From assembly GCF_001704275.1 (NCBI RefSeq), contig NZ_CP011533.1, positions 3,658,001 through 3,722,000 on the forward strand: 64,000 bases of DNA, given 5' to 3'. The position numbers were made by a program, and so were the translations under genes. The DNA is from Streptomyces noursei ATCC 11455. Its GTDB lineage: Bacteria > Actinomycetota > Actinomycetes > Streptomycetales > Streptomycetaceae. How positions within the stretch are numbered: position 1 is the first letter of the stretch; every line of letters starts with the position of its first letter. Positions 35,826 to 48,090 of this stretch are shown here, piece by piece. The notes beneath the pieces are model-generated. The model saw only the letters and a list, made by a program, of their open reading frames with translations, had not been told where the DNA came from and did not search any database.

Positions 35826-36096
35826 GGTGGCGACTTCCCGGAGCTGGAGGTGGGCGAAGGGCGGGCCGCTTCCCGGATCCGGCCGGTGGGACCGGGCCTG
35901 GCCGAGGAGGGCCGATCCACCAGTCTACTGGGCGGGCCCCGCCGGGCCGGGCGGACCGCACGCGGCGCCGGGGAGGGCGCCCGCCGCGCCGCGTGCCCCG
36001 GTGGCGTGCGCCGGGCCGCCTAACAGTGCCCCCAAGGGAGGTCAAAGCGCGTGTCCCATGACCGATTAATCCCACTTAGCGGCCTACCGTTGCCGA

Positions 36097-36987
36097 GTGG
36101 AGCAAGACGTGGAGCAATACACGGAGGAACGCGAAGCGCGCACGGCCCCGTGCGGTCGGCCGCACGACGGCGGCCCGGACCCGGGGCGGGACGCCCGGCT
36201 CCCACGCCCCGCGGAGGCCGTGGGACCCGATCCCGACGACGCCTTCCTGTCCGCGATGCGGGCGTCGGGCTATGCGTCGGTACCGGCCGGCACCGAGGTC
36301 ACGGCCCGCGGCTACGCCCCCACGCCGGCGGAGTTCCGGGCGTCGGCCGTGCGGGCGGGCGAGTGGATGCCGCGGCCGGCCGCCGGGCCGCCCACCGAGG
36401 GCGAGGAGGTCGCGGCCGTCTACCGGGCGGGCCCGCGGCGTCCCCCGGCGCCCGCCCCGGTGGCCGGGCTGCTCCGCCGGATGCCGGCCGCCAAGCTGAC
36501 CGGCCTCGGCTGCGGGCTGCTGGCCACCGCCGCGCTGCTGGCCTTCGGGTTCCTGGACCGCTGGCTGTTCGGCGGCACACAGACCGCGTACGGGGTGTTC
36601 TTCCTGCTGGTCAGCGTGGCGGCCGGGGCGTGGGTGCGGCCCCTGGACCTGGTCGCGGCGCCGGTCGCGCTGCCGATCGCGTTCGCCGTCGGCACGCTGC
36701 CGGTGCAGCACGGTCCCGCGGGCCTCACCGGGCTGCTGATCGGCGTCTTCACCGTCCTGGCCCTGAACGCCGGGTGGCTCTACGGGGGCACGCTGGTCTG
36801 CGGGCTGCTGGTGCTGGTCCGTAAGGCGCTGCTCATCGCCGGCCGTCGGGCCAGCCGACCGGTGAGTCGACAGCGGCGCTCGGGGCCCGGTCCGCGGGCG
36901 TCGGCCCCGGGGCCGGACGGGTCCGCGCCGCGGGCCCCGGACCGTTCCCGGCCGGGGAGCCGCCCGCGGCAGGCGGCGCGCCGGTAG
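36097..36987 (+). CDS. DUF6542-type membrane protein
   Basis: 296 residues from GTG at 36097; no strong ribosome site and other in-frame GTGs are possible. A long Pro/Ala/Gly-rich cytoplasmic N-terminus (about 1-125) is followed by about four membrane spans at 145-250 ([33 protein letters not shown]) and a basic Pro/Arg-rich tail. This layout matches the actinobacterial DUF6542 family. Function unknown. Its last 155 bp overlap the 3' end of the convergent ppgK gene. Confidence 0.8.
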   Translation: MEQDVEQYTEEREARTAPCGRPHDGGPDPGRDARLPRPAEAVGPDPDDAFLSAMRASGYASVPAGTEVTARGYAPTPAEFRASAVRAGEWMPRPAAGPPTEGEEVAAVYRAGPRRPPAPAPVAGLLRRMPAAKLTGLGCGLLATAALLAFGFLDRWLFGGTQTAYGVFFLLVSVAAGAWVRPLDLVAAPVALPIAFAVGTLPVQHGPAGLTGLLIGVFTVLALNAGWLYGGTLVCGLLVLVRKALLIAGRRASRPVSRQRRSGPGPRASAPGPDGSAPRAPDRSRPGSRPRQAARR

Positions 36988-37774
36988 CGGGCGCGGCCTG
37001 GGCGGCTCCGGTGGAGCCGGCGGCGGAGGGCCGCGCGGCCATGGCGGCCCCCACGATCCCCGCGTCGTTCTGCAGCCGCGCCGGCACGATCTCGGCCCTG
37101 ATCCCCTCGATCAGCGGCAGGAACTTCTCCGCCTTGCGGCTCACCCCGCCGCCGATCACGAACAGGGCGGGCGAGAAGAGCATCTCCACGTGGGCAAGGT
37201 ACTTCTGGACCCGGTGCGCCCACTGCTGCCAGTTGAGCTCCTCGTCCTCCTTGGCCTTGGTGGAGGCACGCTTCTCGGCGTCGTGGCCGTGCAGCTCCAG
37301 GTGGCCCAGCTCGGTGTTGGGGACCAGCCGGCCGTCGATGAAGACGGCGCTGCCGATGCCGGTGCCGAAGGTGAGGACGACGACCGTGCCATTGCGGCCC
37401 CGGCCGGCGCCGAACTGCATCTCGGCCAGGCCCGCGGCGTCCGCGTCGTTGAGCAGGGTGACCGGGCTGCCGCCGGTGTCGCCGCCGAGCCGGCCGGTGA
37501 GCAGCGCGGCGGCGTCCGTGCCGATCCAGCGCTTGTCGACGTTGGCGGCCGTCCTGGTCGTCCCGCCGGTGACCACACCGGGGAAGGTCGCGCCGACCGG
37601 GCCGGTCCACCCGAAGTGGTCCACGACCTCCCTGACGCAGTCGGCGACCGCCTCGGGGGTGGCCGGGTGCGGCGTCAGTACCTTGTAACGCTCGTCGGCC
37701 AGCTCGCCGCGTTCCAGATCGACCGGGGCGCCTTTGATGCCCGATCCGCCGATGTCCACACCGAAGACCCTCAT
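36833..37774 (-). CDS. ppgK: Polyphosphate glucokinase
   Basis: 313 residues. ROK-family start [20 protein letters not shown], phosphate-binding TFGTGIGSA near residue 140, and the active-site NDADAAG near residue 109. These match PpgK, which phosphorylates glucose with polyphosphate or ATP. After about residue 255 there is a Pro/Ala/Gly-rich tail of about 55 residues not needed for catalysis. That tail is antisense to the end of the DUF6542 gene. The ATG at 37774 is the only sensible start. Confidence 0.95.
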   Translation of the reverse strand: MRVFGVDIGGSGIKGAPVDLERGELADERYKVLTPHPATPEAVADCVREVVDHFGWTGPVGATFPGVVTGGTTRTAANVDKRWIGTDAAALLTGRLGGDTGGSPVTLLNDADAAGLAEMQFGAGRGRNGTVVVLTFGTGIGSAVFIDGRLVPNTELGHLELHGHDAEKRASTKAKEDEELNWQQWAHRVQKYLAHVEMLFSPALFVIGGGVSRKAEKFLPLIEGIRAEIVPARLQNDAGIVGAAMAARPSAAGSTGAAQAAPATGAPPAAGGSPAGNGPGPAARTRPAPGPTPADRAPSAAVDSPVGWPDGRR

Positions 37775-37797
37775 GAGAAAAGGCTAGGCGCGTACTC

Positions 37798-37833
37798 CGC
37801 CCGCCGCTCCCGGTATGGCGGGACGGCGGGCGG
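37798..37833. terminator. Inverted repeat downstream of ispH
   Basis: CGCCCGCCG and CGGCGGGCG with further partial pairing sit between the ispH stop (37848) and the ppgK start (37774), both on the minus strand. It likely separates the two transcripts. Confidence 0.5.
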
Positions 37834-37847
37834 GCGACGGTGGTCGA

Positions 37848-38840
37848 TCAGTCCTCGACGGCGGCCTTGGCCTCGGCGCGCAGGTCGCGGCGGAGCTCCT
37901 TGGGCAGCGAGAAGGCGATCGACTCCTCGGCGGCGGTGATCGTCTCGACGTCGTCGAAGCCGCGGGCGGCCAGCCACTCCAGGACCCCGTCGACCAGGAT
38001 CTCGGGGACGGAGGCGCCGGAGGTGACACCGACCGTGGTCACGCCCTCCAGCCAGCTCTCGTCGATCTCCTCGGCGTAGTCGACCAGGTAGGACGCGGTG
38101 GCGCCGGCGCCGAGGGCGACCTCGACCAGGCGCTTGGAGTTCGAGGAGTTCCGGGAGCCGACGACGATGACGAGGTCGGCGTGGGCGCCCATCTGCTTGA
38201 CCGCGATCTGACGGTTCTGGGTGGCGTAGCAGATGTCGTCGCTGGGCGGCGAGAGGAGGTTGGGGAAGCGGCCCTTGAGGGCGTCGACGGTCTCCATGGT
38301 CTCGTCCACGGAGAGCGTGGTCTGGGAGAGCCAGACGACCTTTTCCGGGTCGCGGACCTCGACGTTCGCGACGTCCTTGGGGCCGTCGACGAGCTGGATG
38401 TGCTCGGGGGCCTCGCCACTGGTGCCGATGACCTCCTCATGGCCCTCGTGGCCGATCAGGAGGATGTCGTAGTCCTCGTTGGCGAAGCGGACGGCCTCCT
38501 TGTGGACCTTGGTGACCAGGGGGCAGGTCGCGTCGATGGTGGCGAGCTTGCCGCGCGCGGCCTCCTCGTGGACGACGGGGGCGACGCCGTGCGCGGAGAA
38601 GATGACGATGTTGCCCTCGGGCACCTCCTCCGTCTCCTCGACGAAGATCGCGCCCTTCTTCTCCAGGGTCTTCACCACGTACTTGTTGTGGACGATCTCG
38701 TGGCGCACGTAGACCGGGGCGCCGTACTGCTCGAGGGCTTTCTCGACGGCGATCACGGCGCGGTCCACGCCCGCGCAGTAGCCGCGCGGGGCGGCGAGGA
38801 GGACCTTGCGGCTGGGCTGCGGACCGGGAGTAGCAGACAT
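37848..38840 (-). CDS. ispH: 4-hydroxy-3-methylbut-2-enyl diphosphate reductase (IspH/LytB)
   Basis: 330 residues from ATG at 38840; an ATG at 38849 would add three residues. The frame stays open far upstream but without ispH-like sequence. The three cluster cysteines lie in [23 protein letters not shown] and [11 protein letters not shown]. The reaction is the last step of the MEP isoprenoid pathway, reducing HMBPP to IPP and DMAPP with a [4Fe-4S] centre. The neighbouring ppgK, permease and xseAB genes are not functionally linked. Confidence 0.97.
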   Translation of the reverse strand: MSATPGPQPSRKVLLAAPRGYCAGVDRAVIAVEKALEQYGAPVYVRHEIVHNKYVVKTLEKKGAIFVEETEEVPEGNIVIFSAHGVAPVVHEEAARGKLATIDATCPLVTKVHKEAVRFANEDYDILLIGHEGHEEVIGTSGEAPEHIQLVDGPKDVANVEVRDPEKVVWLSQTTLSVDETMETVDALKGRFPNLLSPPSDDICYATQNRQIAVKQMGAHADLVIVVGSRNSSNSKRLVEVALGAGATASYLVDYAEEIDESWLEGVTTVGVTSGASVPEILVDGVLEWLAARGFDDVETITAAEESIAFSLPKELRRDLRAEAKAAVED

Positions 38841-38924
38841 GGGTCCCATCGTACGGCCGCGCCCCGGCAGGGGGTGATCGCGGCGGTGGCCCAGACTGGT
38901 GCGGAGCACGGGTGAGGAGGCGGG

Positions 38925-40310
38925 ATGCCGGGTATGGACGGCGCGACCGTTGGTGAGAGGGCGCACGACGACACCGGAGCGCTGCGCCGGACGCTGTCGT
39001 TCCGGGATCTGGTCGTGTACGGGCTGCTGTTCATCGCCCCGATGGCGCCGGTGGGGATCTTCGGCACCCTCCAGGCCACGTCGCACGGCGCGATCACGGC
39101 CGTCTACGTCGTCGCCACGGTGGCGATGGCCTTCACCGCGTATTCCTATGCCCAGATGGTGCGGGTCGTCCCGAAGGCCGGCTCGGTCTACGCGTACGCC
39201 CGGGTCGGCCTGGGCCGGGGCGCGGGGTTCGTCGCCGGATGGATGGCGATGTTGGACTACCTGCTGATCCCGGCGGTGGCGTACCTGTTCTCCGGGATCG
39301 CGCTGCACGCCCTGGTGCCGCAGGTGCACCAGTGGGTGTGGACGGCGGTCGCTGTGGTGGTCACCACACTGCTGAACCTCTGGGGGGTGCGGACCGCGGC
39401 GGTGGTCGGGTTCGCGGTGCTGGCGCTGGAGATCGCGGTGCTGGTGGTCTTCGTGGTGGCGGCGGTGTGGGCGCTGGCCGCACACGGGGCGCAGCGCGGC
39501 TGGGCGGTGCCGCTGACCGGGGAGGGCGGCTTCTCGCTCGACGCGGTGCTGGCGGCGGTGTCGGTGGCGGTGCTGTCGTATCTGGGCTTCGACGCGATCG
39601 CGTCGTTCGCGGAGGAGGCTTCCGGAGGTTCGCGGCGGGTGGCGCGGGCGGTGGTGACGTGCCTGGTGGTGGCCGGGGTGCTGTTCGCGGTGCAGACGTA
39701 CCTGGCGGCGCTGCTGGCCCCGATGAGCGCCGCGGAACTGGCCGCCCGTCCGGGCGAGCAGGGAGCCGCGTTCTATACGACGGTGGACTCCGCGGTGGGC
39801 GGCTGGCTGCACGACCTGGTGGCGGTGAGCAAGGCGATCGGGGCGGCGTTCGCGGCGCTGGCCGGGCAGGCCGCGGCCGGCCGGCTGCTGTTCGCGATGG
39901 CCCGGGACCGGCGGCTGCCGGGGGCGATGGCGAAGGTGGACGCGGGCAGCGGGGTGCCGCGCCGGGCGCTGCTGGGGGCGGCACTGGTGACGCTGGTGGC
40001 GGCGGTCTGGGCGGCCGCCCGGGACGACGGTCTGGACCGGCTGTCGTCGATCGTGAACGTCGGCGCGCTGAGCGCGTTCGCGCTGCTGCACGCCTCGGTG
40101 ATCGGGTGGTTCCGGTTCCGCCGGCAGGGGGCGCCGCCGAGCGTGCTCCGGCATGTGGTGGTGCCGCTGCTGGGGCTGGCGGTGGTGGTCGCGGTGGTCG
40201 TCGAGGCGTCCCCGACCGCGCAGATCGTGGGCGGCGTCTGGCTGTTGGTGGGTCTGGTGGTGCTGGCGGTGCAGTACGCGAGGGCCGGCGCCGGTCCGTC
40301 CGACGCGTGA
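38925..40310 (+). CDS. APC-superfamily amino-acid permease
   Basis: 461 residues from ATG at 38925 with a GGAGG site. About 12 membrane spans. The first carries [20 protein letters not shown] and the sixth [17 protein letters not shown], typical of the APC family branch of putrescine/amino-acid transporters. Divergent from ispH and 40 bp before xseA. It may be co-transcribed with xseAB by proximity, but no functional tie is known. Substrate unknown. Confidence 0.92.
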   Translation: MPGMDGATVGERAHDDTGALRRTLSFRDLVVYGLLFIAPMAPVGIFGTLQATSHGAITAVYVVATVAMAFTAYSYAQMVRVVPKAGSVYAYARVGLGRGAGFVAGWMAMLDYLLIPAVAYLFSGIALHALVPQVHQWVWTAVAVVVTTLLNLWGVRTAAVVGFAVLALEIAVLVVFVVAAVWALAAHGAQRGWAVPLTGEGGFSLDAVLAAVSVAVLSYLGFDAIASFAEEASGGSRRVARAVVTCLVVAGVLFAVQTYLAALLAPMSAAELAARPGEQGAAFYTTVDSAVGGWLHDLVAVSKAIGAAFAALAGQAAAGRLLFAMARDRRLPGAMAKVDAGSGVPRRALLGAALVTLVAAVWAAARDDGLDRLSSIVNVGALSAFALLHASVIGWFRFRRQGAPPSVLRHVVVPLLGLAVVVAVVVEASPTAQIVGGVWLLVGLVVLAVQYARAGAGPSDA

Positions 40311-40349
40311 GGCCCGGCACTGTCGGTGGCCGCCGCTACTCTCGCTCGT

Positions 40350-41606
40350 ATGGCTGTCTCTACGTCTCCGGAAGCGCCGATCCCGGTCGGCGAGGTGTCC
40401 CGACTCATCGGCGGGTGGATCGACCGACTCGGCGCGGTGTGGGTCGAGGGGCAGATCACCCAGCTCTCGCGGCGGCCGGGCGCGGGCGTGGTGTTCCTGA
40501 CGCTGCGCGACCCGTCGCACGACATCTCGGTGAGCGTGACGTGCTACCGCCAGGTCTTCGACAAGGTCTCCGAGGTGGTGAGCGAGGGCGCCCGGGTGGT
40601 GGTGCACGCCAAGCCGGAGTGGTACGCCCCGCGCGGTCAGCTGTCGCTGCGGGCCGCCGAGATCCGACCGGTCGGGGTGGGTGAACTCCTCGCCAGGCTG
40701 GAGCAGTTGAAGCGGACGCTGACCGCCGAGGGGCTGTTCGCGGCGGAGCGCAAGCGCCCGCTGCCGTTCCTGCCGCAGCTGATCGGGCTGGTCTGCGGCC
40801 GGGCCAGCGCCGCCGAGCGCGATGTGCTGGAGAACGCCCGGCACCGTTGGCCGGCGGTCCGCTTCGAGGTGCGCAATGTGCCGGTGCAGGGGGTGCACGC
40901 GGTGCCGCAGGTGATCGCCGCGGTGCAGGAGCTGGACGCACTGCCCGAGGTGGACGTGATCATCGTGGCGCGCGGCGGCGGCAGCGTGGAGGACCTGCTG
41001 CCGTTCTCCGACGAGCAGTTGGTGCGGGCGGTGGCGGAGGCGCGCACGCCGGTGGTCTCGGCGATCGGCCACGAGCCGGACAGCCCGCTGCTGGACCTGG
41101 TTGCCGACCTGCGCGCCTCGACGCCGACGGACGCGGCGAAGAAGGTGGTGCCGGACGTGGGCGAGGAGCTGGCCCGGGTCCGTCAACTGCGGGAGCGGGC
41201 CCGGCGCGCGCTCGGCGGCTTCCTGGACCGCGAGGAGCGGGGCCTTGCGGCGGCGCTGCAGCGCCCGTCGATACAGCATCCGCAGCGGATGGTGGAGCAG
41301 CGCGAGGAGCAGGTCACCGCCCTGCTGGAGCGCGGCCGCCGGACGCTGGGCCATCTGCTGGACCGCGCGGACTCCGAGCTGGTGCACACGTTGGCGCGGG
41401 TGGTGGCGCTCTCCCCCAAGGCGACTCTCCAGCGTGGTTACGCGGTGCTCCAGCGGCCGGACGGGGCGGCGGTGCGCGCGCCGTCCGAGGTGGCGGTGGA
41501 CGAGGAGCTGCGGGCCCGGGTGGCCGAGGGCGAGTTCCGGGTGCGGGTGGCCGCGGTCCCGGGTGCGGATTTCGAGCAGACGGTTCCGACCAGGGCGGAC
41601 TCATAG
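40350..41606 (+). CDS. xseA: Exodeoxyribonuclease VII large subunit
   Basis: 418 residues from ATG at 40350. An N-terminal OB-fold ([20 protein letters not shown]) is followed by the catalytic domain with the family signature around [19 protein letters not shown] and the HEPD motif. A long helical C-terminus binds the small subunit. It degrades single-stranded DNA from both ends in repair. It is 10 bp from xseB, one operon. Confidence 0.97.
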   Translation: MAVSTSPEAPIPVGEVSRLIGGWIDRLGAVWVEGQITQLSRRPGAGVVFLTLRDPSHDISVSVTCYRQVFDKVSEVVSEGARVVVHAKPEWYAPRGQLSLRAAEIRPVGVGELLARLEQLKRTLTAEGLFAAERKRPLPFLPQLIGLVCGRASAAERDVLENARHRWPAVRFEVRNVPVQGVHAVPQVIAAVQELDALPEVDVIIVARGGGSVEDLLPFSDEQLVRAVAEARTPVVSAIGHEPDSPLLDLVADLRASTPTDAAKKVVPDVGEELARVRQLRERARRALGGFLDREERGLAAALQRPSIQHPQRMVEQREEQVTALLERGRRTLGHLLDRADSELVHTLARVVALSPKATLQRGYAVLQRPDGAAVRAPSEVAVDEELRARVAEGEFRVRVAAVPGADFEQTVPTRADS

Positions 41607-41616
41607 GGTGGGAGAC

Positions 41617-41886
41617 ATGGCGAAGACGGATGACGTGGTGGACGAGGCGGCCGGCGGAGCGCCGGTGGATTCCACCCTCGGCTACGAGCAGGCGCGGGAC
41701 GAGCTGATCGAGGTCGTCCGCCGCCTGGAGGCGGGCGGCACGACACTGGAGGAGTCGCTCGCCCTGTGGGAGCGCGGCGAGGAGCTGGCGAAGGTGTGCC
41801 GCCGCTGGCTGGACGGCGCCCGGGCGCGCCTGGACGCGGCGCTGGCGGAGGGGTCGCCGGAGAACGGCGAAGCGGAGCAGGAGTAG
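41617..41886 (+). CDS. xseB: Exodeoxyribonuclease VII small subunit
   Basis: 89 residues from ATG at 41617 with a GGGTGGGAG site. LGYEQARDELIEVVRRLEAG and LEESLALWERGEELAKVCRR are the XseB core. It assembles in several copies on XseA. The longer reading frame upstream is a shadow of xseA. Confidence 0.96.
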   Translation: MAKTDDVVDEAAGGAPVDSTLGYEQARDELIEVVRRLEAGGTTLEESLALWERGEELAKVCRRWLDGARARLDAALAEGSPENGEAEQE

Positions 41887-42030
41887 GCGTAGGAGTACGC
41901 GTAGGGCCGAACCAAGGGCGGACCCGAGCCCCTCGTCCCGAGCGGCGGCGAACCCGAGTGGCCTTCCGTATTCCGGATTCCGGAAGGTCGCTCCCGCCTT
42001 GTGAAGCGCCTCACACTTTCCAGCCGTTAG

Positions 42031-42058
42031 TTGAACTTTAATCTATCTCGGTTAGAGT
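42031..42058 (+). promoter_or_regulatory. Probable promoter of the nitroreductase-like gene
   Basis: TTGAAC (42031-42036) and TAGAGT (42053-42058) are 16 bp apart in a distinctly A/T-rich patch, 62 bp before the ATG at 42120. The patch TTGAACTTTAA recalls sites of MarR-type redox regulators. Housekeeping-type promoter, inferred. Confidence 0.6.
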
Positions 42059-42119
42059 GGTTCCCGTAGACAGCACAGTCTTCGAAGATCCGTAACCACC
42101 CCAAGCCCGAGGTGCCCCG

Positions 42120-42713
42120 ATGTCTCTCGCCCTTGACGCAGCCGCCCAGGACCTCCTCTTCCGCGAGGCCCAGACCGCCAACACGTTCACGGACGAGCCG
42201 GTGACGGACGAGCAGGTCCAGGCCATCTACGACCTGGTGAAGTACGCCCCGACCGCCTTCAACCAGTCGCCGCTGCGGATCACCCTGGTCCGTTCCGAGG
42301 ACGCCCGCAAGCGCCTGGTCGCGCACGCCATGGGCGCCAACGGCCCGAAGACCCTGGCCGCGCCGCTGACCGTGGTGCTCTCCGTCGACCTGGACTTCCA
42401 CGAGAAGCTGCCGCGGCTCTTCCCGGCCCTGCCGAACGTCAAGGACGACTTCTTCTCCGAGGCCGGGTACCGCGAGGTCGCCGGCACCCAGAACGCCACC
42501 CTCCAGGCCGGCTACTTCATCCTCGGCATCCGCGCCGCCGGCCTGGCCGCCGGCCCGATGACCGGCTTCGACTTCACCGGCGTCGACAAGGAGTTCTTCG
42601 GCGACGGCAAGCAGAAGTCCTTCCTGGTCATCAACCTCGGCAAGCCCGCCGCCGACGCCTTCTTCCCGCGCTCCCCCCGCCTGTCCTTCGACGAGGCCGC
42701 GACCACCGTCTGA
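42120..42713 (+). CDS. Nitroreductase-fold malonic semialdehyde reductase-like protein (RutE/HadB family)
   Basis: 197 residues, the RutE length. FREAQTANTFTDEPVTDEQV and the FMN-contacting APTAFNQSP lie in the N-terminal half; AAGLAAGPMTGFD follows near residue 140. The family reduces malonic semialdehyde or other carbonyls with NAD(P)H and FMN. No other pyrimidine-degradation (rut) gene is nearby, so the substrate is uncertain. A good promoter precedes it and a strong terminator follows. Confidence 0.88.
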   Translation: MSLALDAAAQDLLFREAQTANTFTDEPVTDEQVQAIYDLVKYAPTAFNQSPLRITLVRSEDARKRLVAHAMGANGPKTLAAPLTVVLSVDLDFHEKLPRLFPALPNVKDDFFSEAGYREVAGTQNATLQAGYFILGIRAAGLAAGPMTGFDFTGVDKEFFGDGKQKSFLVINLGKPAADAFFPRSPRLSFDEAATTV

Positions 42714-42735
42714 GCCGCCCCCGGCCCGACGCATC

Positions 42736-42774
42736 ACGAGGCCGCCGCACCCCAACCGGGTGCGGCGGCCTCGT
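42736..42774. terminator. Perfect 17-bp hairpin
   Basis: Arms at 42736-42752 and 42758-42774 with a five-base CAACC loop, lying between the convergent nitroreductase-like and DUF4245 genes. Most likely a bidirectional terminator. Confidence 0.8.
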
Positions 42775-42818
42775 CGTTGCTCCTGCGGCGTGCCCGGCGA
42801 ACGGGGCGGGCCGGCCGC

Positions 42819-43355
42819 TCAGCCCTTCTTGGCGACCAGGGCCGCGGCCAGCTCCGCCAGCCGCCCGTACGGCGCGGTGCCGGTGACGACCGTGGTCACC
42901 CCCGGCTCCTCGTTGACCAGCGCCTTGTAGGTGTCGCCCTGGTAGCGGTCCCACTTCTTGCCGCCGACGGCCTGCTGGCCGGCGACCTTGGCCGCGCCCA
43001 GTGTCACGTCCTGGATGAACTGCTTGGCGGGCGCATCGCTCTGCTCGACGGCCGCGTACTGCTGCTCCGGGTCGAGCAGCCCCAGGTGCCAGGCGCCGCC
43101 CTTGCCGTCGTTGCTGGCCTGGTAGCTCACGGAGGTGGTCCGCCAGGTCTTGGGCAGGCCCTCGGGGGCGGCGACCGGGTACGGGGCGGCGCGTCGGGCG
43201 GTGATGATCTCGACGCGGGTGTCGACGGTCTGCACCGCGTTCTTCTCCGCGGTCGCGCTGTCGTCGTGCGGGATGAAGAAGTAGATCGCCCCGACCAGGA
43301 CGCCGATCACCGCCAGCGACAGAACCATGTCCGTCACTCTTTGCCTGCCTCGCAT
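42819..43355 (-). CDS. DUF4245 family membrane-anchored protein
   Basis: 178 residues from ATG at 43355; a GTG at 43364 is possible. One N-terminal membrane span (MVLSLAVIGVLVGAIYFFI) anchors an extracytoplasmic domain of about 140 residues with the WRTTSVSYQ and WHLGLLDPEQQYAAVEQ motifs of DUF4245. There is no lipobox. In Streptomyces this gene lies divergent from glpX, as here. Function unknown. Confidence 0.88.
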   Translation of the reverse strand: MRGRQRVTDMVLSLAVIGVLVGAIYFFIPHDDSATAEKNAVQTVDTRVEIITARRAAPYPVAAPEGLPKTWRTTSVSYQASNDGKGGAWHLGLLDPEQQYAAVEQSDAPAKQFIQDVTLGAAKVAGQQAVGGKKWDRYQGDTYKALVNEEPGVTTVVTGTAPYGRLAELAAALVAKKG

Positions 43356-43583
43356 ACCAGCCACGTCCCTATGGTCCCCTATGCCCGTCGGCGACCGGAC
43401 GCGGCCCCCTCGGACCCCACCCACCTGCCCAAACGGAGCGGCGTCCGGATAACGGGCGGCGGGGGCGCTACCCAGCCAGTGGCTTGCTCATGCGAAGGCC
43501 CCCCTGCTCATTTTCGCGACCTACCGATAAAGTCATGAGCACCCTCATCAATCCGGCCGTCGCCGTACAGAAAGGTGCGCTCG

Positions 43584-44615
43584 ATGACCGAGCATCATCT
43601 CCCGTCCCAACTCGAGGTCAGCCCGGAGGCCCCGGACCGCAACCTCGCCCTGGAGCTGGTCCGGGTGACCGAGGCCGGCGCCATGGCATCGGGCCGCTGG
43701 GTCGGACGTGGTGACAAGAACGGCGCGGACGGCGCGGCGGTGAAGGCCATGCGCGCCCTGATCCACACCGTCTCCATGAACGGCGTCGTGGTCATCGGGG
43801 AGGGCGAGAAGGACAACGCCCCGATGCTCTACAACGGCGAGCGGGTCGGCGACGGCACCGGCCCGGAGTGCGACGTGGCCGTGGACCCGGTGGACGGCAC
43901 CACGCTGACCGCCAAGGGCATGGCCAACGCGGTCTCCGTGATGGCGGTCGCCGAGCGGGGCTCGATGTTCGACCCGTCCGCGGTCTTCTACATGGACAAG
44001 CTCGCCACCGGCCCGGAGGCGGCGGACTTCGTCGACATCACCGCCCCGGTCGCGGTGAACATCAAGCGGATCGCCAAGGCGAAGAAGTCCGCCGTCGAGG
44101 ACGTCACCGTCGTCATCCTGGACCGGCCGCGCCACGAGGGCCTGGTCAAGGAGGTCCGGGAGGCCGGCGCGCGGATCAAGTTCATCTCCGACGGCGATGT
44201 CGCCGGCGCGATCATGGCGGCCCGCGAGGGCACCGGCGTGGACCTGCTGCTGGGCATCGGCGGCACGCCCGAGGGCATCATCGCGGCCTGTGCGCTGAAG
44301 TGCATGGGCGGCACCTTCCAGGGGAAGCTGTGGCCCAAGGACGACGACGAGCGGCAGCGCGCCATCGACGCCGGCCACGACCTGGACAAGGTCCTGCAGA
44401 TCGAGGACCTGGTCCGCGGTGACAACGTCTTCTTCGTCGCCACCGGCATCACCGACGGCGAGCTGCTGCGCGGCGTCCGCTACCGCGCGGAGACCGCCTA
44501 CACCCAGTCCCTGGTGATGCGCTCCAAGTCCGGCACCATCCGCCAGATCGACTCCGAGCACCGCCTCTCCAAGCTGCGGGCCTACAGCTCGATCGACTTC
44601 GAGCGCCCGAGCTGA
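43584..44615 (+). CDS. glpX: Class II fructose-1,6-bisphosphatase
   Basis: 343 residues from ATG at 43584 (AAAGG site 10 bp upstream). Metal-binding motifs: [14 protein letters not shown], then [11 protein letters not shown] and GIGGTPEGI. GlpX dephosphorylates fructose-1,6-bisphosphate, an obligate gluconeogenic step. The 228-bp region shared with the divergent DUF4245 gene holds its promoter. A hairpin follows the stop. Confidence 0.97.
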   Translation: MTEHHLPSQLEVSPEAPDRNLALELVRVTEAGAMASGRWVGRGDKNGADGAAVKAMRALIHTVSMNGVVVIGEGEKDNAPMLYNGERVGDGTGPECDVAVDPVDGTTLTAKGMANAVSVMAVAERGSMFDPSAVFYMDKLATGPEAADFVDITAPVAVNIKRIAKAKKSAVEDVTVVILDRPRHEGLVKEVREAGARIKFISDGDVAGAIMAAREGTGVDLLLGIGGTPEGIIAACALKCMGGTFQGKLWPKDDDERQRAIDAGHDLDKVLQIEDLVRGDNVFFVATGITDGELLRGVRYRAETAYTQSLVMRSKSGTIRQIDSEHRLSKLRAYSSIDFERPS

Positions 44616-44637
44616 TCCGGGCCGTCCCGGCACGCAA

Positions 44638-44674
44638 CTCGCCCCCGTCGGAAGCGACTTCCGGCGGGGGCGAG
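44638..44674. terminator. glpX terminator hairpin
   Basis: Seventeen-base arms (44638-44654 and 44658-44674) with one G-T pair and a CGA loop, 22 bp after glpX and before the convergent wbl gene. Confidence 0.75.
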
Positions 44675-44745
44675 CTGCTCCCCCAGCTGCCGCCGGGGGG
44701 TGCGCCCAGCCGCGGGTGCGGGAGCCCGTGCGGACTCGCGTGCGG

Positions 44746-45108
44746 TCAGCCGGCCGCGGGCATCGGGGCGGCGGCCCGCTGCAGTTCGTTCTCCCGGCGC
44801 CGCCTGCGGGTCAGCACCACCCGGCGCTCGGCGGCCGTCAGCCCGCCCCAGACGCCGTACGGCTCCGGCTGGAGCAGGGCGTGCTCCCGGCACTCGACCA
44901 TCACCGGGCAGCGGGCGCAGACCCGCTTCGCGGCTTCCTCCCTGGCCAGCCGTGCGGCGGTGGGCTCCTTGGAGGGGGCGAAGAAGAGCCCGGCCTCGTC
45001 CCGGCGGCACACCGCCTCCGAATGCCAGGGGCCGGCCTCGTCACGAGCGTGCCCTCGCTGGGACGGGACGACAGCGGCATCCTGCAGGGGCTGATGCGGT
45101 AGCAGCAC
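44746..45108 (-). CDS. WhiB-like iron-sulfur transcription factor
   Basis: 120 residues from GTG at 45108 with an AGGAG site. Four cluster cysteines: Cys34, Cys64, Cys67 and Cys73 (CARCPVMVEC), then the PYGVWGGLTAAER turn (84-94) and a basic DNA-binding tail (TRRRRREN). Wbl proteins bind RNA polymerase sigma region 4 and respond to O2 or NO. From memory, wblI occupies this place next to glpX in S. coelicolor, but I cannot confirm the orthology. Confidence 0.93.
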   Translation of the reverse strand: MLLPHQPLQDAAVVPSQRGHARDEAGPWHSEAVCRRDEAGLFFAPSKEPTAARLAREEAAKRVCARCPVMVECREHALLQPEPYGVWGGLTAAERRVVLTRRRRRENELQRAAAPMPAAG

Positions 45109-45290
45109 GGTCTACTCCTGACGACGGCTTCGGCGAGAGAAATCACCCTTGCCCGTCTCGCTGCGCACGGCCTTTTTCGCACCCCGCAGCCGTACGAGAG
45201 ACGATGCACCAGCCCTACCCGCTGTACGCGGGCTTATGCACACCGTGGCGATCGAGGACGTGACGACCGGTGCCGCAACGGCCCCTGCGA

Positions 45291-46172
45291 CTAGCCGAGT
45301 CGGCGGCGCCGGCGCTCCTCCCACCGCTCGTGGCGCTCCGCCCGCAGTCGGTCCATCCGCTCGTGCCGCTCGGCGCGGAGCTCGTCCATCCGTTCGTGCC
45401 GCTCGGCACGCAGCTCGTCCAACCGCTCGCGCCGGTCGCCGCGCAGCCGGTCCCGCAGATCGCGGATCCAGGCGCCGCGCTTGGGCTTGGCCTCCACGCT
45501 GCCCAGCAGCGCGAAGCCGTTCACGTCCACCTCGGGTGCGTTGCCGTCCTCCGCCTCGTGGGTCTCCACCTCGAAGGAGCCCAGGATGCCGGAGCCGCTG
45601 CTGCGCAGGGTGATGTTCTCCGGCACCCGGACCTCGACGCTGCCGAAGACGGAGGCGACGTTGATCTGCACCCGCTGCTGCGGGAAGACCGCCTCGGTCA
45701 GGTCGATCTCCACACTGCCGAAGATCGCGACCGCGTTGATCCGCCGCGGGACCCGCCAGCGGCCCTTGCGGTTGGCCGCGCTGAAGATCGCGACGAGGTT
45801 CTGGTCGGCCTCCGGGCCGGCCGGGCCGTACTCATAGGGATCCGCGGCCGGCTGCGGCCGGGCGCCGACGGCGGGCAGGTCCCGCACGACGGGCTCCAAC
45901 TCGCCGAGGGTCTTGGCGCGGTAGACCGCGTCGATCCGCTCGGCGTGCTCCTCGGCGTCCAGCCGGCCCTCGGCCAGCGCCTCCCGCAGGATCTCCGCGA
46001 CCCGGTCGCGGTCCGCGTCCGAGGCGCGCATCTCGGCCTGGGCCACCGGCCTGCCCTGCGGCTTCGCCTCACCCTTGGTCAGTTTCACCGCCTGCTGATC
46101 CGGCTGTGCAAGCGGCCCGGGCGGGGTCTCGGGGCCCGGTCGTCCCCCGTTTCCTGAAGCGTCCACGACCAC
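45291..46172 (-). CDS. DUF1707 domain protein with C-terminal charged tandem repeats
   Basis: 293 residues from a GTG at 46172; GTG at 46166 is an alternative. The DUF1707 domain covers about 48-100 (MRASDADRDRVAEILREALA, then RLDAEEHAERIDAVYRAKT). A cell-wall-active-antibiotics-response-like beta region follows (VAIFGSVEIDLTEA, VASVFGSVEVRVP). The last 60 residues repeat DELRAERHERM about four times, an extended charged helix. There is no signal peptide. Function unknown; DUF1707 may bind DNA or partner proteins. Confidence 0.85.
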   Translation of the reverse strand: MVVDASGNGGRPGPETPPGPLAQPDQQAVKLTKGEAKPQGRPVAQAEMRASDADRDRVAEILREALAEGRLDAEEHAERIDAVYRAKTLGELEPVVRDLPAVGARPQPAADPYEYGPAGPEADQNLVAIFSAANRKGRWRVPRRINAVAIFGSVEIDLTEAVFPQQRVQINVASVFGSVEVRVPENITLRSSGSGILGSFEVETHEAEDGNAPEVDVNGFALLGSVEAKPKRGAWIRDLRDRLRGDRRERLDELRAERHERMDELRAERHERMDRLRAERHERWEERRRRRLG

Positions 46173-46331
46173 AGCGTACCGAAACGCGATAGATCGCGAC
46201 TAGTGGAACGGGGGCGCGTCCGCAGGGACTGAGCCCTACCTCACAGCGGCGGCCCGACGCCGGGGTTCTACGCTGTTCAGGCGCTGCCGTAGAAGTCAGC
46301 CACCACCCCTCCGAGTAAGGACATATCCCCC

Positions 46332-48008
<1,677 letters not shown>

Positions 48009-48090
48009 CGACCCGGCGCCACTTCCGGCACCACGTCCTGACGTAACGTCCGGTATCACGTCCCACATAACGTCCCGGACGGTACGGTTC

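Noticed and set aside
38841..41387. Upstream extension of the ispH reading frame
   Set aside because: Opposite to the permease and xseA genes. It has the composition of an antisense shadow, and IspH homology begins only at 38840.
43484..43714. Small frame upstream of and into glpX
   Set aside because: Overlaps glpX in another frame and lacks a ribosome site; its Pro/Gly-rich end is a glpX shadow.
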